Shown: piece after piece, positions 1-5,131 of the stretch
Position numbering within the stretch: the stretch's first letter is position 1
How the letters are laid out: every line of letters begins with the position of its first letter
Notes under the pieces: model-generated
What the model was told of the DNA's origin: nothing
Seen by the model: only the letters and a program-made list of their open reading frames with translations
The model's database searches: none
From: an uncultured Pseudomonadota bacterium
GTDB lineage: Bacteria; Pseudomonadota; Gammaproteobacteria; Steroidobacterales; Steroidobacteraceae
Reading direction: 5' to 3'
NCBI GenBank assembly: GCA_903890265.1
Contig: CAITAM010000442.1
Location: 1 to 5,131, forward strand
Length of the DNA stretch: 5,131 nt
Position numbers and translations under genes: made by a program

Positions 1-839
1 ACGAGCAGCAGGAAATCAATCCCGTGCAGGCACGCCGCCGCCTGGGCCGCCGGGTAGGGGATCTTTTCGACGGCGACGCGCCCTGCCCCGCGCTCGATCC
101 GCGCCGACAGCGACTCGCAGAGGAGCCGGGCTCCGGTCGCACCAGACACCGCCCCCGCGAGCTCCAGTGCACGTCCGCGAAGGGCAGCCCCCGACAACAG
201 CAGGCCCACCCGTCGTCCACTGGCGAGCGCCTGCCTGAGCGCCCGCGAGGCCTCGTCGGCGCCGTCGGCGAGACCCCGGCGCGGGTCCGCCGGCGGGATA
301 GCGGACCGGTGCTGCGGACTGACCGTGCCCCAGGCCGTGTCGGCGGGCAGGATTAACGTCGCGATGCCCGGCGCGCGGCGGGCGGCAGCCACCGCCGCGC
401 AGGTTGATCGCGCCACGTCGTCGGGGCCGGTGATCCTGAGAACGAAGTCCGACATCGGCCGCGCCAGACCCTCGACGTCCGAGGTCAGCGGGGCGTCCAG
501 AGCCAGATGCGACGAGGCATGGTCGCCGACGATGTTGACCACGGGTGTTCGGGCGCGACGGGCGTTGTGCAGGTTGGCCAGCCCGTTGGCGAGCCCCGGA
601 CCCAGATGGAGCAGCGTCGCTGCCGGCGCGCCGGTCATGCGGCCGTACCCGTCGGCGGCCCCGGTGACCACGTTCTCCTGCAGGCCGAGCACGCAACGCA
701 TGCGCTCATCACCATCCAGCGCCGCGACAAAGTGCATCTCGGACGTACCGGGGTTCGCGAAACACACGCGGATACCGCAGTCGAGCAGGGAGTTGCGAAG
801 CACGGTGGCGCCGTTGGCGTCCGGCGATGTCGTCGTCAT
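1..839 (-). CDS. ThDP-dependent acetolactate synthase-like enzyme, N-terminal part (runs off left edge)
   Basis: The minus-strand frame is open from an ATG at 839-837 to the left edge, giving 279 codons with no stop. Enzymes of this family use thiamine diphosphate to decarboxylate 2-oxo acids or condense them, in the cytoplasm. The visible part holds the pyrimidine-binding domain (about residues 8-180). It includes FANPGTSEMHFVAAL (27-41), GLQENVVTGAADGYGRM (52-68) with Glu55 at the place of the ThDP-activating glutamate, and HLGPGLANGLANLHNARRAR (78-97). The central domain begins near residue 195; the C-terminal cofactor-binding domain lies outside the window. The pattern resembles the roughly 510-550-residue 'acetolactate synthase large subunit-like' group related to benzoylformate decarboxylase, more than biosynthetic IlvB, and no small-subunit gene (ilvH) is present here. 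The substrate is therefore unknown. A GAGG sequence lies 7 bases before the ATG. The gene is divergent from the DUF3293 gene. Family placement is secure; reaction is not. Confidence 0.88.
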   Translation of the reverse strand, partial: MTTTSPDANGATVLRNSLLDCGIRVCFANPGTSEMHFVAALDGDERMRCVLGLQENVVTGAADGYGRMTGAPAATLLHLGPGLANGLANLHNARRARTPVVNIVGDHASSHLALDAPLTSDVEGLARPMSDFVLRITGPDDVARSTCAAVAAARRAPGIATLILPADTAWGTVSPQHRSAIPPADPRRGLADGADEASRALRQALASGRRVGLLLSGAALRGRALELAGAVSGATGARLLCESLSARIERGAGRVAVEKIPYPAAQAAACLHGIDFLLL

Positions 840-888
840 GCGCCAACCTCAGGTACGGATTCGGGCGGGGAAGCATAACAAACGCGCC

Positions 889-918
889 TTACTCACGCGG
901 TTGCCGAGCCACTACAAT
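889..918 (+). promoter_or_regulatory. Candidate sigma70-type promoter for the DUF3293 gene
   Basis: A -10-like TACAAT (913-918) matches five of six consensus bases. It sits 18 bases after a weak -35-like TTACTC (889-894). Transcription would start near 925, leaving a leader of about 20 bases that contains the GGAG (935-938) before the ATG at 944. The surrounding 840-943 region is the divergent gap and is locally more A+T-rich than the genes. On the opposite strand TATGCT (complement of 872-877) is a weaker -10-like hexamer for the ThDP enzyme gene, without a recognisable -35. Inferred from sequence match alone. Confidence 0.35.
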
Positions 919-943
919 CCGACCGAACCATGGCGGAGCCTGA

Positions 944-1372
944 ATGACAGCAACGATCCTTCCGGCAGAGCTCGTGCTGGCGTACCGGCAGGCGGACTAC
1001 CGGGTGGTCGATCGCGAGTTCAGCGGCCTGCTTCGCATCGGTGAGGCGAGCGATGACCTTCGAGCGATCTTCCGCTGCCACGCGGTCGACTGCGCCGCTT
1101 TCATCACCGCCTGCAATCCCCTCGGCCAGCGAGTCAGCGAAGCGGCCAATCGCGACGCCATGGACCGGCTCTGCCGGACGGCCACGGACCGCGGGATAGC
1201 GTACCTTGCCGGCCTCGGAACGGACCCGGCGGGCCTGTGGGAAGGTGAACCGAGCCTCCTGCTGCTCGGCCTGCCACGCGAGGCCGCCGCCGGGCTCGGT
1301 CGGGAGTACGCGCAGAACGCCATCGTCTGGGCCGGCGGCACCTGCGTACCGGAACTCGTCCTGCTGCGCTGA
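944..1372 (+). CDS. DUF3293 domain-containing protein
   Basis: This is a 142-residue soluble protein with no signal peptide or membrane segment. It matches the DUF3293 family over its full length. The start has LVLAYRQADYRV (10-21), followed by AAFITACNPLG (51-61), corresponding to the family's 'AFiTAwNP' core. Then come GLGTDPAGLWEGEPSLLLLGL (90-110) and the C-terminal YAQNAIVW (122-129), the usual 'fGQNAfvW' block. Length is normal for the family, so it looks intact. The biochemical role is unknown; family members are short single-domain proteins scattered across proteobacteria. The ATG at 944 is chosen because GGAG (935-938) lies 5 bases upstream and the conserved part begins about ten residues later. 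It is divergent from the ThDP enzyme gene with 104 bases between starts, and it is followed by a 154-base gap, so it may be monocistronic. Confidence 0.85.
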   Translation: MTATILPAELVLAYRQADYRVVDREFSGLLRIGEASDDLRAIFRCHAVDCAAFITACNPLGQRVSEAANRDAMDRLCRTATDRGIAYLAGLGTDPAGLWEGEPSLLLLGLPREAAAGLGREYAQNAIVWAGGTCVPELVLLR

Positions 1373-1415
1373 CGCGGGCCCGGCACGGCACGGCCGGTGC
1401 GATGGCTCGCGGCGC

Positions 1416-1495
1416 TGTCCTGCGGTGAGTACCTAGGCGCCTGCCACTCATCCGGATTGCCGCGCCGCTCGCCTTCGCAGGACACTGGTCACCAG
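1416..1495. repeat. Inverted repeats in the gap upstream of the uspE-like gene
   Basis: The 154-base gap 1373-1526 has no gene that I can support. It contains TGTCCTGCG (1416-1424) and its exact reverse complement CGCAGGACA (1476-1484), 51 bases apart. The right arm is immediately followed by the 11-base palindrome CTGGTCACCAG (1485-1495, single central base). This could be an operator or a structured leader controlling the stress-protein gene, but chance matches of this length are not rare in G+C-rich DNA. I see no U-run terminator for the DUF3293 gene. Confidence 0.25.
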
Positions 1496-1510
1496 GCAGG
1501 AACGCCTCCG

Positions 1511-1517
1511 GGAGGAG
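1511..1517 (+). promoter_or_regulatory. Strong ribosome binding site of the uspE-like gene
   Basis: GGAGGAG lies 9 bases before the ATG at 1527. It is the best Shine-Dalgarno match in the window and fixes the start of the stress-protein gene. Confidence 0.75.
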
Positions 1518-1526
1518 CACCGCACC

Positions 1527-2471
1527 ATGGAATCGCCACGCCGAATCCTGATTATCGTCGACCCCACCGCCCAACAATCGCCGGCGCTGGCCAAGGGGCG
1601 GCGCCTCGCCAACGCCTTTCGCGCCAAAGTCGACCTGCTGCTCTGCGACGTCAATCCGGCGCTCGAGCCGGGTTTCTACCCGGATGCGGACAGCTACACG
1701 AGCGTCGTCGAGCCGGTGCGCGCCAGTCATGAGGCCCGGCTGCGGGTGCTTGCCACACCCTTCCTTGCCGACAAGCTGGACGTCACGAGTCACGTCGCCT
1801 TCGGCAAGCCCCTGTACCAGGCCCTGCTCGACCAGGTAAACCTTCGGCAGCCGGACCTCGTCATCAAAGACACCCACCACCATTCACTGCTCCGGCGCAC
1901 GCTGCTGTCAAACACCGACTGGCATCTGATCCGCGACTGCACGGCGCCGCTCCTGTTGGTGAAGGACACGGTATGGAGCGTGACGCCGCGCGTCAGTGCG
2001 GCGGTCGATCCCGGCCATCCGCAGGACACGCCGGCAGCACTTGACCACGCCGTCGTGTACGCCGCGGAGCGGATTGCCCGCGGGCTCGGCAGCGAGGCTT
2101 CCCTCGTGCATTGCTGGTCACCGGTGGCGCTGTACGCGATGGGAGCGGTCAGCGGCGGCATGGGCGGCGTACCCGTGCTGATGCCTGCCGAGGTTATCGA
2201 TGCGCAGCGTGACGCGGACCGGGAGCGTCTCGAGCACCTCGCCCGCGTCCATGACGTACCGACGGCGAGGACGCACCTTCGGGAAGGCATCGCGGTTGAT
2301 GAGCTGCCCGTGTTCGCGGCACATCATGCACTCGACATTCTGGTGATGGGCGCCGTGTCGCGCAGCGGGATCGACCGGATCTTCATCGGGCACACGGCCG
2401 AGAGGCTCCTGGAAGGCTTGCCAAGCGACATTCTCGTGGTCAAGCTTGCCAAGACTCCCATGCACCCCTGA
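1527..2471 (+). CDS. uspE: UspE-like tandem universal stress protein
   Basis: This 314-residue cytoplasmic protein has two UspA domains in tandem, close in length and layout to E. coli UspE (316 residues). Domain 1 (about 4-147) starts with ILIIVDPTAQQSPAL (7-21) and ends with the UspE-like stretch DLVIKDTHHH (110-119), TDWHLIRDC (130-138), LLLVKD (142-147). Domain 2 (about 154-307) starts SAAVDPG and ends with VMGAVSRSGIDRIFIGHTAE (273-292), then DILVVK (301-306). UspE proteins help cells survive stress and affect motility and aggregation in enterics; the molecular mechanism is poorly known. The classical ATP-binding pattern G-x2-G-x9-G-(S/T) reads G275-x2-S278-x9-G288-H289 here, and domain 1 lacks it, so ATP binding is doubtful, as for other UspE-type proteins. 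Start at 1527 follows a strong GGAGGAG. The GFA gene begins 45 bases after the stop, so the two may share a transcript. The symbol is by similarity. Confidence 0.88.
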   Translation: MESPRRILIIVDPTAQQSPALAKGRRLANAFRAKVDLLLCDVNPALEPGFYPDADSYTSVVEPVRASHEARLRVLATPFLADKLDVTSHVAFGKPLYQALLDQVNLRQPDLVIKDTHHHSLLRRTLLSNTDWHLIRDCTAPLLLVKDTVWSVTPRVSAAVDPGHPQDTPAALDHAVVYAAERIARGLGSEASLVHCWSPVALYAMGAVSGGMGGVPVLMPAEVIDAQRDADRERLEHLARVHDVPTARTHLREGIAVDELPVFAAHHALDILVMGAVSRSGIDRIFIGHTAERLLEGLPSDILVVKLAKTPMHP

Positions 2472-2516
2472 TCCGACGGGAGCACTCCGGCGGATCGAGA
2501 CCACGGACGGTGGACG

Positions 2517-2930
2517 ATGCCCGAGGCGACAGTTCTGACCGGAGGCTGCCTGTGCCGGCGCGTCCGCTACCGGGCGGGGCCGCCGCTGTATACCGTATCG
2601 GTCTGTCATTGCGAGTCGTGCCGGCGCGGGATCGGCGCGCACGCGGTCGCCTGGCTCACCGTGTCGCGCGCGTCGCTGCAGTTCGCGGACGAGTTGCCGG
2701 CCCAGTACGCGTCATCGGCCGGTATCTTCCGGGCGCACTGCGCCGCCTGCGGAACCGCCATCAGCTACTACACGGCAGCGCGGCCTGACGAGATTGACCT
2801 GACCGTTGGCAGTCTCGATGACCCCGGGCGCCTCGCCCCCGCGGATCACATCTGGATGGCCGACGCGCTGCCGTGGGATCGGCCGCAGGACGGACTGCCC
2901 CAGCACCCCGGCACGCGGCCACTGCCGTAG
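2517..2930 (+). CDS. GFA-family (CENP-V/GFA domain) zinc-binding protein
   Basis: This 137-residue cytoplasmic protein belongs to the GFA family, named after Gfa, described as a glutathione-dependent formaldehyde-activating enzyme. All seven family cysteines are present. GGCLCRRVRY (9-18) gives C11 and C13, VCHCESCRR (29-37) gives C30, C32 and C35, and HCAACGT (74-80) gives C75 and C78. In the Gfa structure, C11/C13 with C75/C78 equivalents hold a structural zinc, and the C30/C32/C35 equivalents hold the second, catalytic-site zinc. The C-terminal DHIWMADALPW (110-120) matches the usual family ending. Most homologues have no proven substrate, and no glutathione-dependent formaldehyde dehydrogenase gene is near, so I do not assign the formaldehyde role. 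The ATG at 2517 is preceded by only a weak purine stretch; translation may depend on the upstream uspE-like gene 45 bases away. Convergent with the ABC ATPase gene, 30 bases between stops. Confidence 0.88.
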   Translation: MPEATVLTGGCLCRRVRYRAGPPLYTVSVCHCESCRRGIGAHAVAWLTVSRASLQFADELPAQYASSAGIFRAHCAACGTAISYYTAARPDEIDLTVGSLDDPGRLAPADHIWMADALPWDRPQDGLPQHPGTRPLP

Positions 2931-2960
2931 CGCCTCGCCCAACCCTGCCCCCGCCGCCGG

Positions 2961-3743
2961 CTAGCCGATACGCGGTCGCCAGAGCGGCACGCCGTCGGAC
3001 GACACGATGTCCACGCGCGTGCTGAAGGCCCGTGACAGCCAGTCGCCGGCAAGGGCGTCCTGCACCGTGCCCTGTCCGATAACGCCCTCGCTACCGAGGA
3101 CGATCACCCGATCGGCCGCGAGTGCCAGCGAGAGGTCGTGAATGGCGCTGACCACGGCGACCTCGCGCTCCCTTGCCTGGGCGCGAAGCAGGCGCGCGAC
3201 GTCCTCCTGGTGCGGTGGATCGAGGTGCGCGGTCGGCTCGTCGAGCAACAGCACGTCGGCCTCGACAGCCAGCGCCCGCGCAATGTGAACCCGCTGCCGC
3301 TCGCCGCCGGACAGCGTGGACAGCCGCCGATTCGCCCAGTCGAGGGCACCGGTCGCGCGCATGGCGCGTTCGACCGCGGCCTCGTCCGCCGCCGCGCGGC
3401 TCGACAGCCAGCCCGTGTGGGCGAAGCGCCCGAGCGCGACGCACTCGCCCGCGGTGAGTTCGGTCGCCGGAGCCCCCTGCGCGAGCCAGGAGAGGCGTCG
3501 CGCCCGGTCGCGGCGCGGCCAGTCGGTCAGCCGACGGCCGAGCAGCCGGACTTCGCCGGCGCGCGCCGGCAGGAGGCCGGCCAGCGCCCGCAGTAACGTC
3601 GACTTGCCACAGCCATTGGGACCAATCACGGCCGTCCACGTCCCGGCGGGTATCGCAAGGTCGATCCGCTGCAATACCGTCCGCGCGCCGTAGCCCGCGC
3701 TTAAGCCGTGGCAGCCGAGTGCAATGTCCCCGGGCTCAGACAT
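2961..3743 (-). CDS. ABC importer ATPase, FecE/BtuD/HmuV type
   Basis: This 260-residue ATPase drives a metal-chelate importer from the cytoplasmic side of the inner membrane. All motifs are intact: Walker A GPNGCGKST (41-49), Q-loop Gln89, signature LSGGERQ (144-150), Walker B VLLLDE (164-169) with catalytic Glu169, D-loop HLD (173-175) and switch His202 (AIHDLSLAL). The LTAGECVALGRF(A)H segment after the Q-loop is typical of the FecE/BtuD/HmuV group. I chose the ATG at 3743-3741 (protein begins MSEPGD), not the longer in-frame ATG at 3785. It is preceded by GGAGG (complement of 3754-3758) and overlaps the permease stop by 8 bases (3736-3743), as expected for translational coupling. The longer form adds 14 residues (MVRTSSRSCGGVRG) unlike the family. 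It is the last gene of the operon. Substrate could be cobalamin, ferric siderophore or heme; sequence motifs of the ATPase do not tell. Confidence 0.92.
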   Translation of the reverse strand: MSEPGDIALGCHGLSAGYGARTVLQRIDLAIPAGTWTAVIGPNGCGKSTLLRALAGLLPARAGEVRLLGRRLTDWPRRDRARRLSWLAQGAPATELTAGECVALGRFAHTGWLSSRAAADEAAVERAMRATGALDWANRRLSTLSGGERQRVHIARALAVEADVLLLDEPTAHLDPPHQEDVARLLRAQAREREVAVVSAIHDLSLALAADRVIVLGSEGVIGQGTVQDALAGDWLSRAFSTRVDIVSSDGVPLWRPRIG

Positions 3744-4758
3744 CCCGCGCACGCCTCCACAGGAGCGCGACGAGGTACGCACCACCGAGACAGGCCGTCA
3801 CCGAGCCCACCGGCAGGTCGATCGGGCGCCACACCGCGCGACTGACGAGGTCCGCTGCCTGCAGCAGGACCCCGCCGACCAGCGGCGCCGCGATCAGGAG
3901 GCGGCGATGATTCACGTGCAGTGCCTGGCGCACGAGGTGCGGCGCGATCAGGCCGATGAAGCCGACGACGCCGACCTGACCGACGGCGGCGGCAGTGGCG
4001 AGCGAGAGGATCCCGAGCATCGCGATCCGCAGCGTCGGCAGGGACAGGCCGAGCGACTGGGCGGTGTCTTCGCCCAGCGTGAGCGCATCCAGCCCGCGTG
4101 ACAGCAGCACGGCCGGTATCAGGCAGGCGGTCAGCGCCGTCGCGAGCAGCAGTACCGAAGACCAGCCGAGAAATCCCGTCGTGCCGAGCAGAAAACCCTG
4201 CAGCGCGCGCCACGCGTTCGGTGATGACAGGAGGACGAGTCCCGTGACGGCGCTCAGCAGAAAGCTGACCACCACCCCCGCCAGCAGCAGGTTGGCGGTC
4301 TGCAGCACGCCGCGCGACAGGCTGAGCGTCAGGGCCATCGCGCCGCAGGCACCGACAAAGGCCGACGACGTCAGGCCGAGCTTGCCCCAGAAGGCGATGC
4401 CCATGAACGACGAGTCGGCCGCCAGCAGGCAGAGCGTGACGCCGAGGGCCGCGCCACTCGCGGTGCCGAGGAGGTAGGGCTCCGCGAGCGGGTTACGAAA
4501 CAATCCCTGTGCGATGGCACCGCCAAGGCCCAGCAGCGCTCCGGCGCACCAGGCGCCGAGCGTGCGCGGCAGCCGGATCTGCCACAGCACCGTGTCCGAC
4601 TGGGCGTCGGGACTGAGCAGCCAGCGAAGCGAGGTCGGCACGTCGGTACTGCCGACGAGCAGGCTTGCCAGGGCGAGCGCCACCGTCAGCCCCAGAAGTC
4701 CGCCTACCCAGGCGACGGGCAGCGCCCGGGCCGCGGCCGATTGCGCGGGTGCCTTCAA
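3736..4758 (-). CDS. FecCD/BtuC-family ABC importer permease
   Basis: This is a 340-residue inner-membrane permease of the FecCD family, which works as a dimer with many (about ten) helices per subunit. Membrane-like hydrophobic stretches run throughout, the first at about 17-36. Family marks are IRLPRTLGAWCAGALLGLGG (61-80), AQGLFRNPLAEPYLLG (83-98), GVVGFIGLIAPHLVR in the region that couples to the ATPase, and DLPVGSVTACLGGAYLVALL (314-333). Length is normal. The start is a TTG (4758-4756) whose first bases overlap the TGA of the binding-protein gene in the sequence TTGA, a 4-base overlap. No ATG lies near the N-terminus, and the next GTG would cut into the first helix. No good Shine-Dalgarno is visible before the TTG, which fits coupling to translation of the upstream gene. 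It overlaps the ATPase gene by 8 bases at its 3' end. Exact start is less sure than identity. Confidence 0.92.
   Translation of the reverse strand: MKAPAQSAAARALPVAWVGGLLGLTVALALASLLVGSTDVPTSLRWLLSPDAQSDTVLWQIRLPRTLGAWCAGALLGLGGAIAQGLFRNPLAEPYLLGTASGAALGVTLCLLAADSSFMGIAFWGKLGLTSSAFVGACGAMALTLSLSRGVLQTANLLLAGVVVSFLLSAVTGLVLLSSPNAWRALQGFLLGTTGFLGWSSVLLLATALTACLIPAVLLSRGLDALTLGEDTAQSLGLSLPTLRIAMLGILSLATAAAVGQVGVVGFIGLIAPHLVRQALHVNHRRLLIAAPLVGGVLLQAADLVSRAVWRPIDLPVGSVTACLGGAYLVALLWRRARDV
3754..3758 (-). promoter_or_regulatory. Ribosome binding site deciding the ATPase start
   Basis: GGAGG on the minus strand lies 10 bases before the ATG at 3743, inside the end of the permease gene. It favours this start over the in-frame ATG at 3785, and over an in-frame GTG (3752-3750), which is only one base from the GGAGG and too close to use it. 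Confidence 0.5.
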
Positions 4759-5131
4759 TGGGCGACCCGCTTGAGGCAGTCGCCGATCAGCTGCAGGGCG
4801 TCGGCAAGGCGCGGGCCCGGCCGCGAGATGACGTCGCGATCGATCGGCCTAAACGTGCACACGCGGTGCTCGCGCACCGCACGGATGCTTGACCAGCCCG
4901 GCCGGTCGGCGAGCCGCGCCACCTCGCTCGGCAGCACCATCATGAGATCCGGATTCTGGCGCACCACGTACTCCGGATTGAGCTTCGGGAACGGGCCAAG
5001 CTCGGCCGTCACGATGTTGCCGGCACCGAGCTTGCTCAGGAGCTCGCCGATGAATGACCCGGGCCCGGCCGCGTAGGGCGTGCTGTCCACCTCGAAGTAG
5101 ACGCGCGGCGGCTTGACGCCCGGCGCCATGG
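4755..5131 (-). CDS. Metal-chelate (BtuF-like) substrate-binding protein, C-terminal part (runs off right edge)
   Basis: This is the C-terminal 125 or so codons of a periplasmic binding protein of the class III (helical-backbone) type; whole proteins are usually about 270-310 residues. The N-terminal signal peptide and first lobe lie outside the window, and the ATG at 5129-5127 is internal. The visible lobe shows VYFEVDSTPYAAGPGSFIGELL (a conserved 'GxxSFIGELL' block), LGAGNIV, ELGPFPKLNPEYVVRQNPDLMM, RPGWSSIRAVREHRV and the closing ISRPGPRLADALQLIGDCL. These are typical of BtuF-like and iron-chelate binding proteins. It delivers its ligand to the permease encoded just downstream, with a 4-base TTGA overlap. 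Ligand-contacting residues are mostly in the missing half and in the interdomain cleft, so the substrate is open; cobalamin is the leading guess from the btuF-btuC-btuD order. The operon promoter and any riboswitch would be to the right of the window. Confidence 0.88.
   Translation of the reverse strand, partial: MAPGVKPPRVYFEVDSTPYAAGPGSFIGELLSKLGAGNIVTAELGPFPKLNPEYVVRQNPDLMMVLPSEVARLADRPGWSSIRAVREHRVCTFRPIDRDVISRPGPRLADALQLIGDCLKRVAH

Noticed and set aside
16..696. 226-codon minus-strand open frame
   Set aside because: It is a different frame of the ThDP enzyme gene, whose frame (3-839) gives clear family motifs; this one gives an Arg-rich sequence with no recognisable domain.
930..947. 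Five-codon leader ORF (ATG GCG GAG CCT GAA TGA) overlapping the DUF3293 start by ATGA
   Set aside because: Too short to support as a gene or leader peptide, with no Shine-Dalgarno of its own; probably chance.
3565..3581. Hairpin GCCGGC-AGGAG-GCCGGC resembling a terminator stem
   Set aside because: It lies in the ATPase coding region (LLPARAGE), has no T-run, and is a likely by-product of G+C-rich codons.
3091..3639. Long minus-strand open frame (182 codons) inside the ATPase gene, and similar long frames antisense to other genes
   Set aside because: It overlaps a gene with every ABC ATPase motif intact; the translation is Arg/Gly/Pro-rich and low in complexity, as expected from out-of-frame reading of G+C-rich coding DNA.
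2961..3785. Longer ATPase form starting at 3785
   Set aside because: The 14 extra residues are unlike the family and would overlap the permease gene by 50 bases; the ATG at 3743 has a GGAGG and a normal short overlap.
1..5131. Novel defence, mobile or RNA-based system
   Set aside because: Both strands were read for repeats, transposase, recombinase, toxin-antitoxin and array patterns; every stretch over 300 bases is explained by recognisable housekeeping or accessory genes.

Overview
The window is G+C-rich (about two-thirds by eye) and densely coding, with short gaps and several overlapping genes. It looks like an ordinary chromosomal stretch from a high-GC proteobacterium. The best hints are a UspE-type tandem universal stress protein, a DUF3293 protein, and a BtuF-BtuC-BtuD-like importer in the order substrate-binding protein, permease, ATPase. 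I cannot name the genus. No rRNA, tRNA, CRISPR array, insertion sequence, phage gene or attachment site is visible.

Layout. (1) Positions 1-839, minus strand: the N-terminal half of a thiamine-diphosphate (ThDP) enzyme of the acetolactate synthase-like family, running off the left edge. (2) Positions 840-943: a divergent intergenic region with a plausible promoter for the next gene. (3) 944-1372, plus: a DUF3293 protein. (4) 1373-1526: a 154-base gap with small inverted repeats and a strong ribosome binding site. (5) 1527-2471, plus: a UspE-like tandem universal stress protein. (6) 2517-2930, plus: a GFA-family zinc protein 45 bases downstream, possibly co-transcribed with it. (7) 2961-5131, minus: three overlapping genes of a FecCD/BtuCD-type ABC importer. 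In transcription order these are a substrate-binding protein (C-terminal part only, running off the right edge), an inner-membrane permease and an ATPase. They converge on the GFA gene with only 30 bases between stop codons.

How the genes work together. The importer genes form one translationally coupled unit. The binding protein captures a metal chelate (corrinoid, siderophore or heme) in the periplasm, the permease moves it across the inner membrane, and the ATPase drives the cycle. Cobalamin is my leading guess for the substrate, but nothing in the window fixes it. The plus-strand genes (DUF3293, UspE-like, GFA) have no obvious shared pathway. I found no convincing previously undescribed system. 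The observations worth a second look are modest: a TTG start in a stop/start overlap, a degenerate nucleotide-binding motif in the stress protein, inverted repeats before that gene, and the terminator-poor convergent junction.
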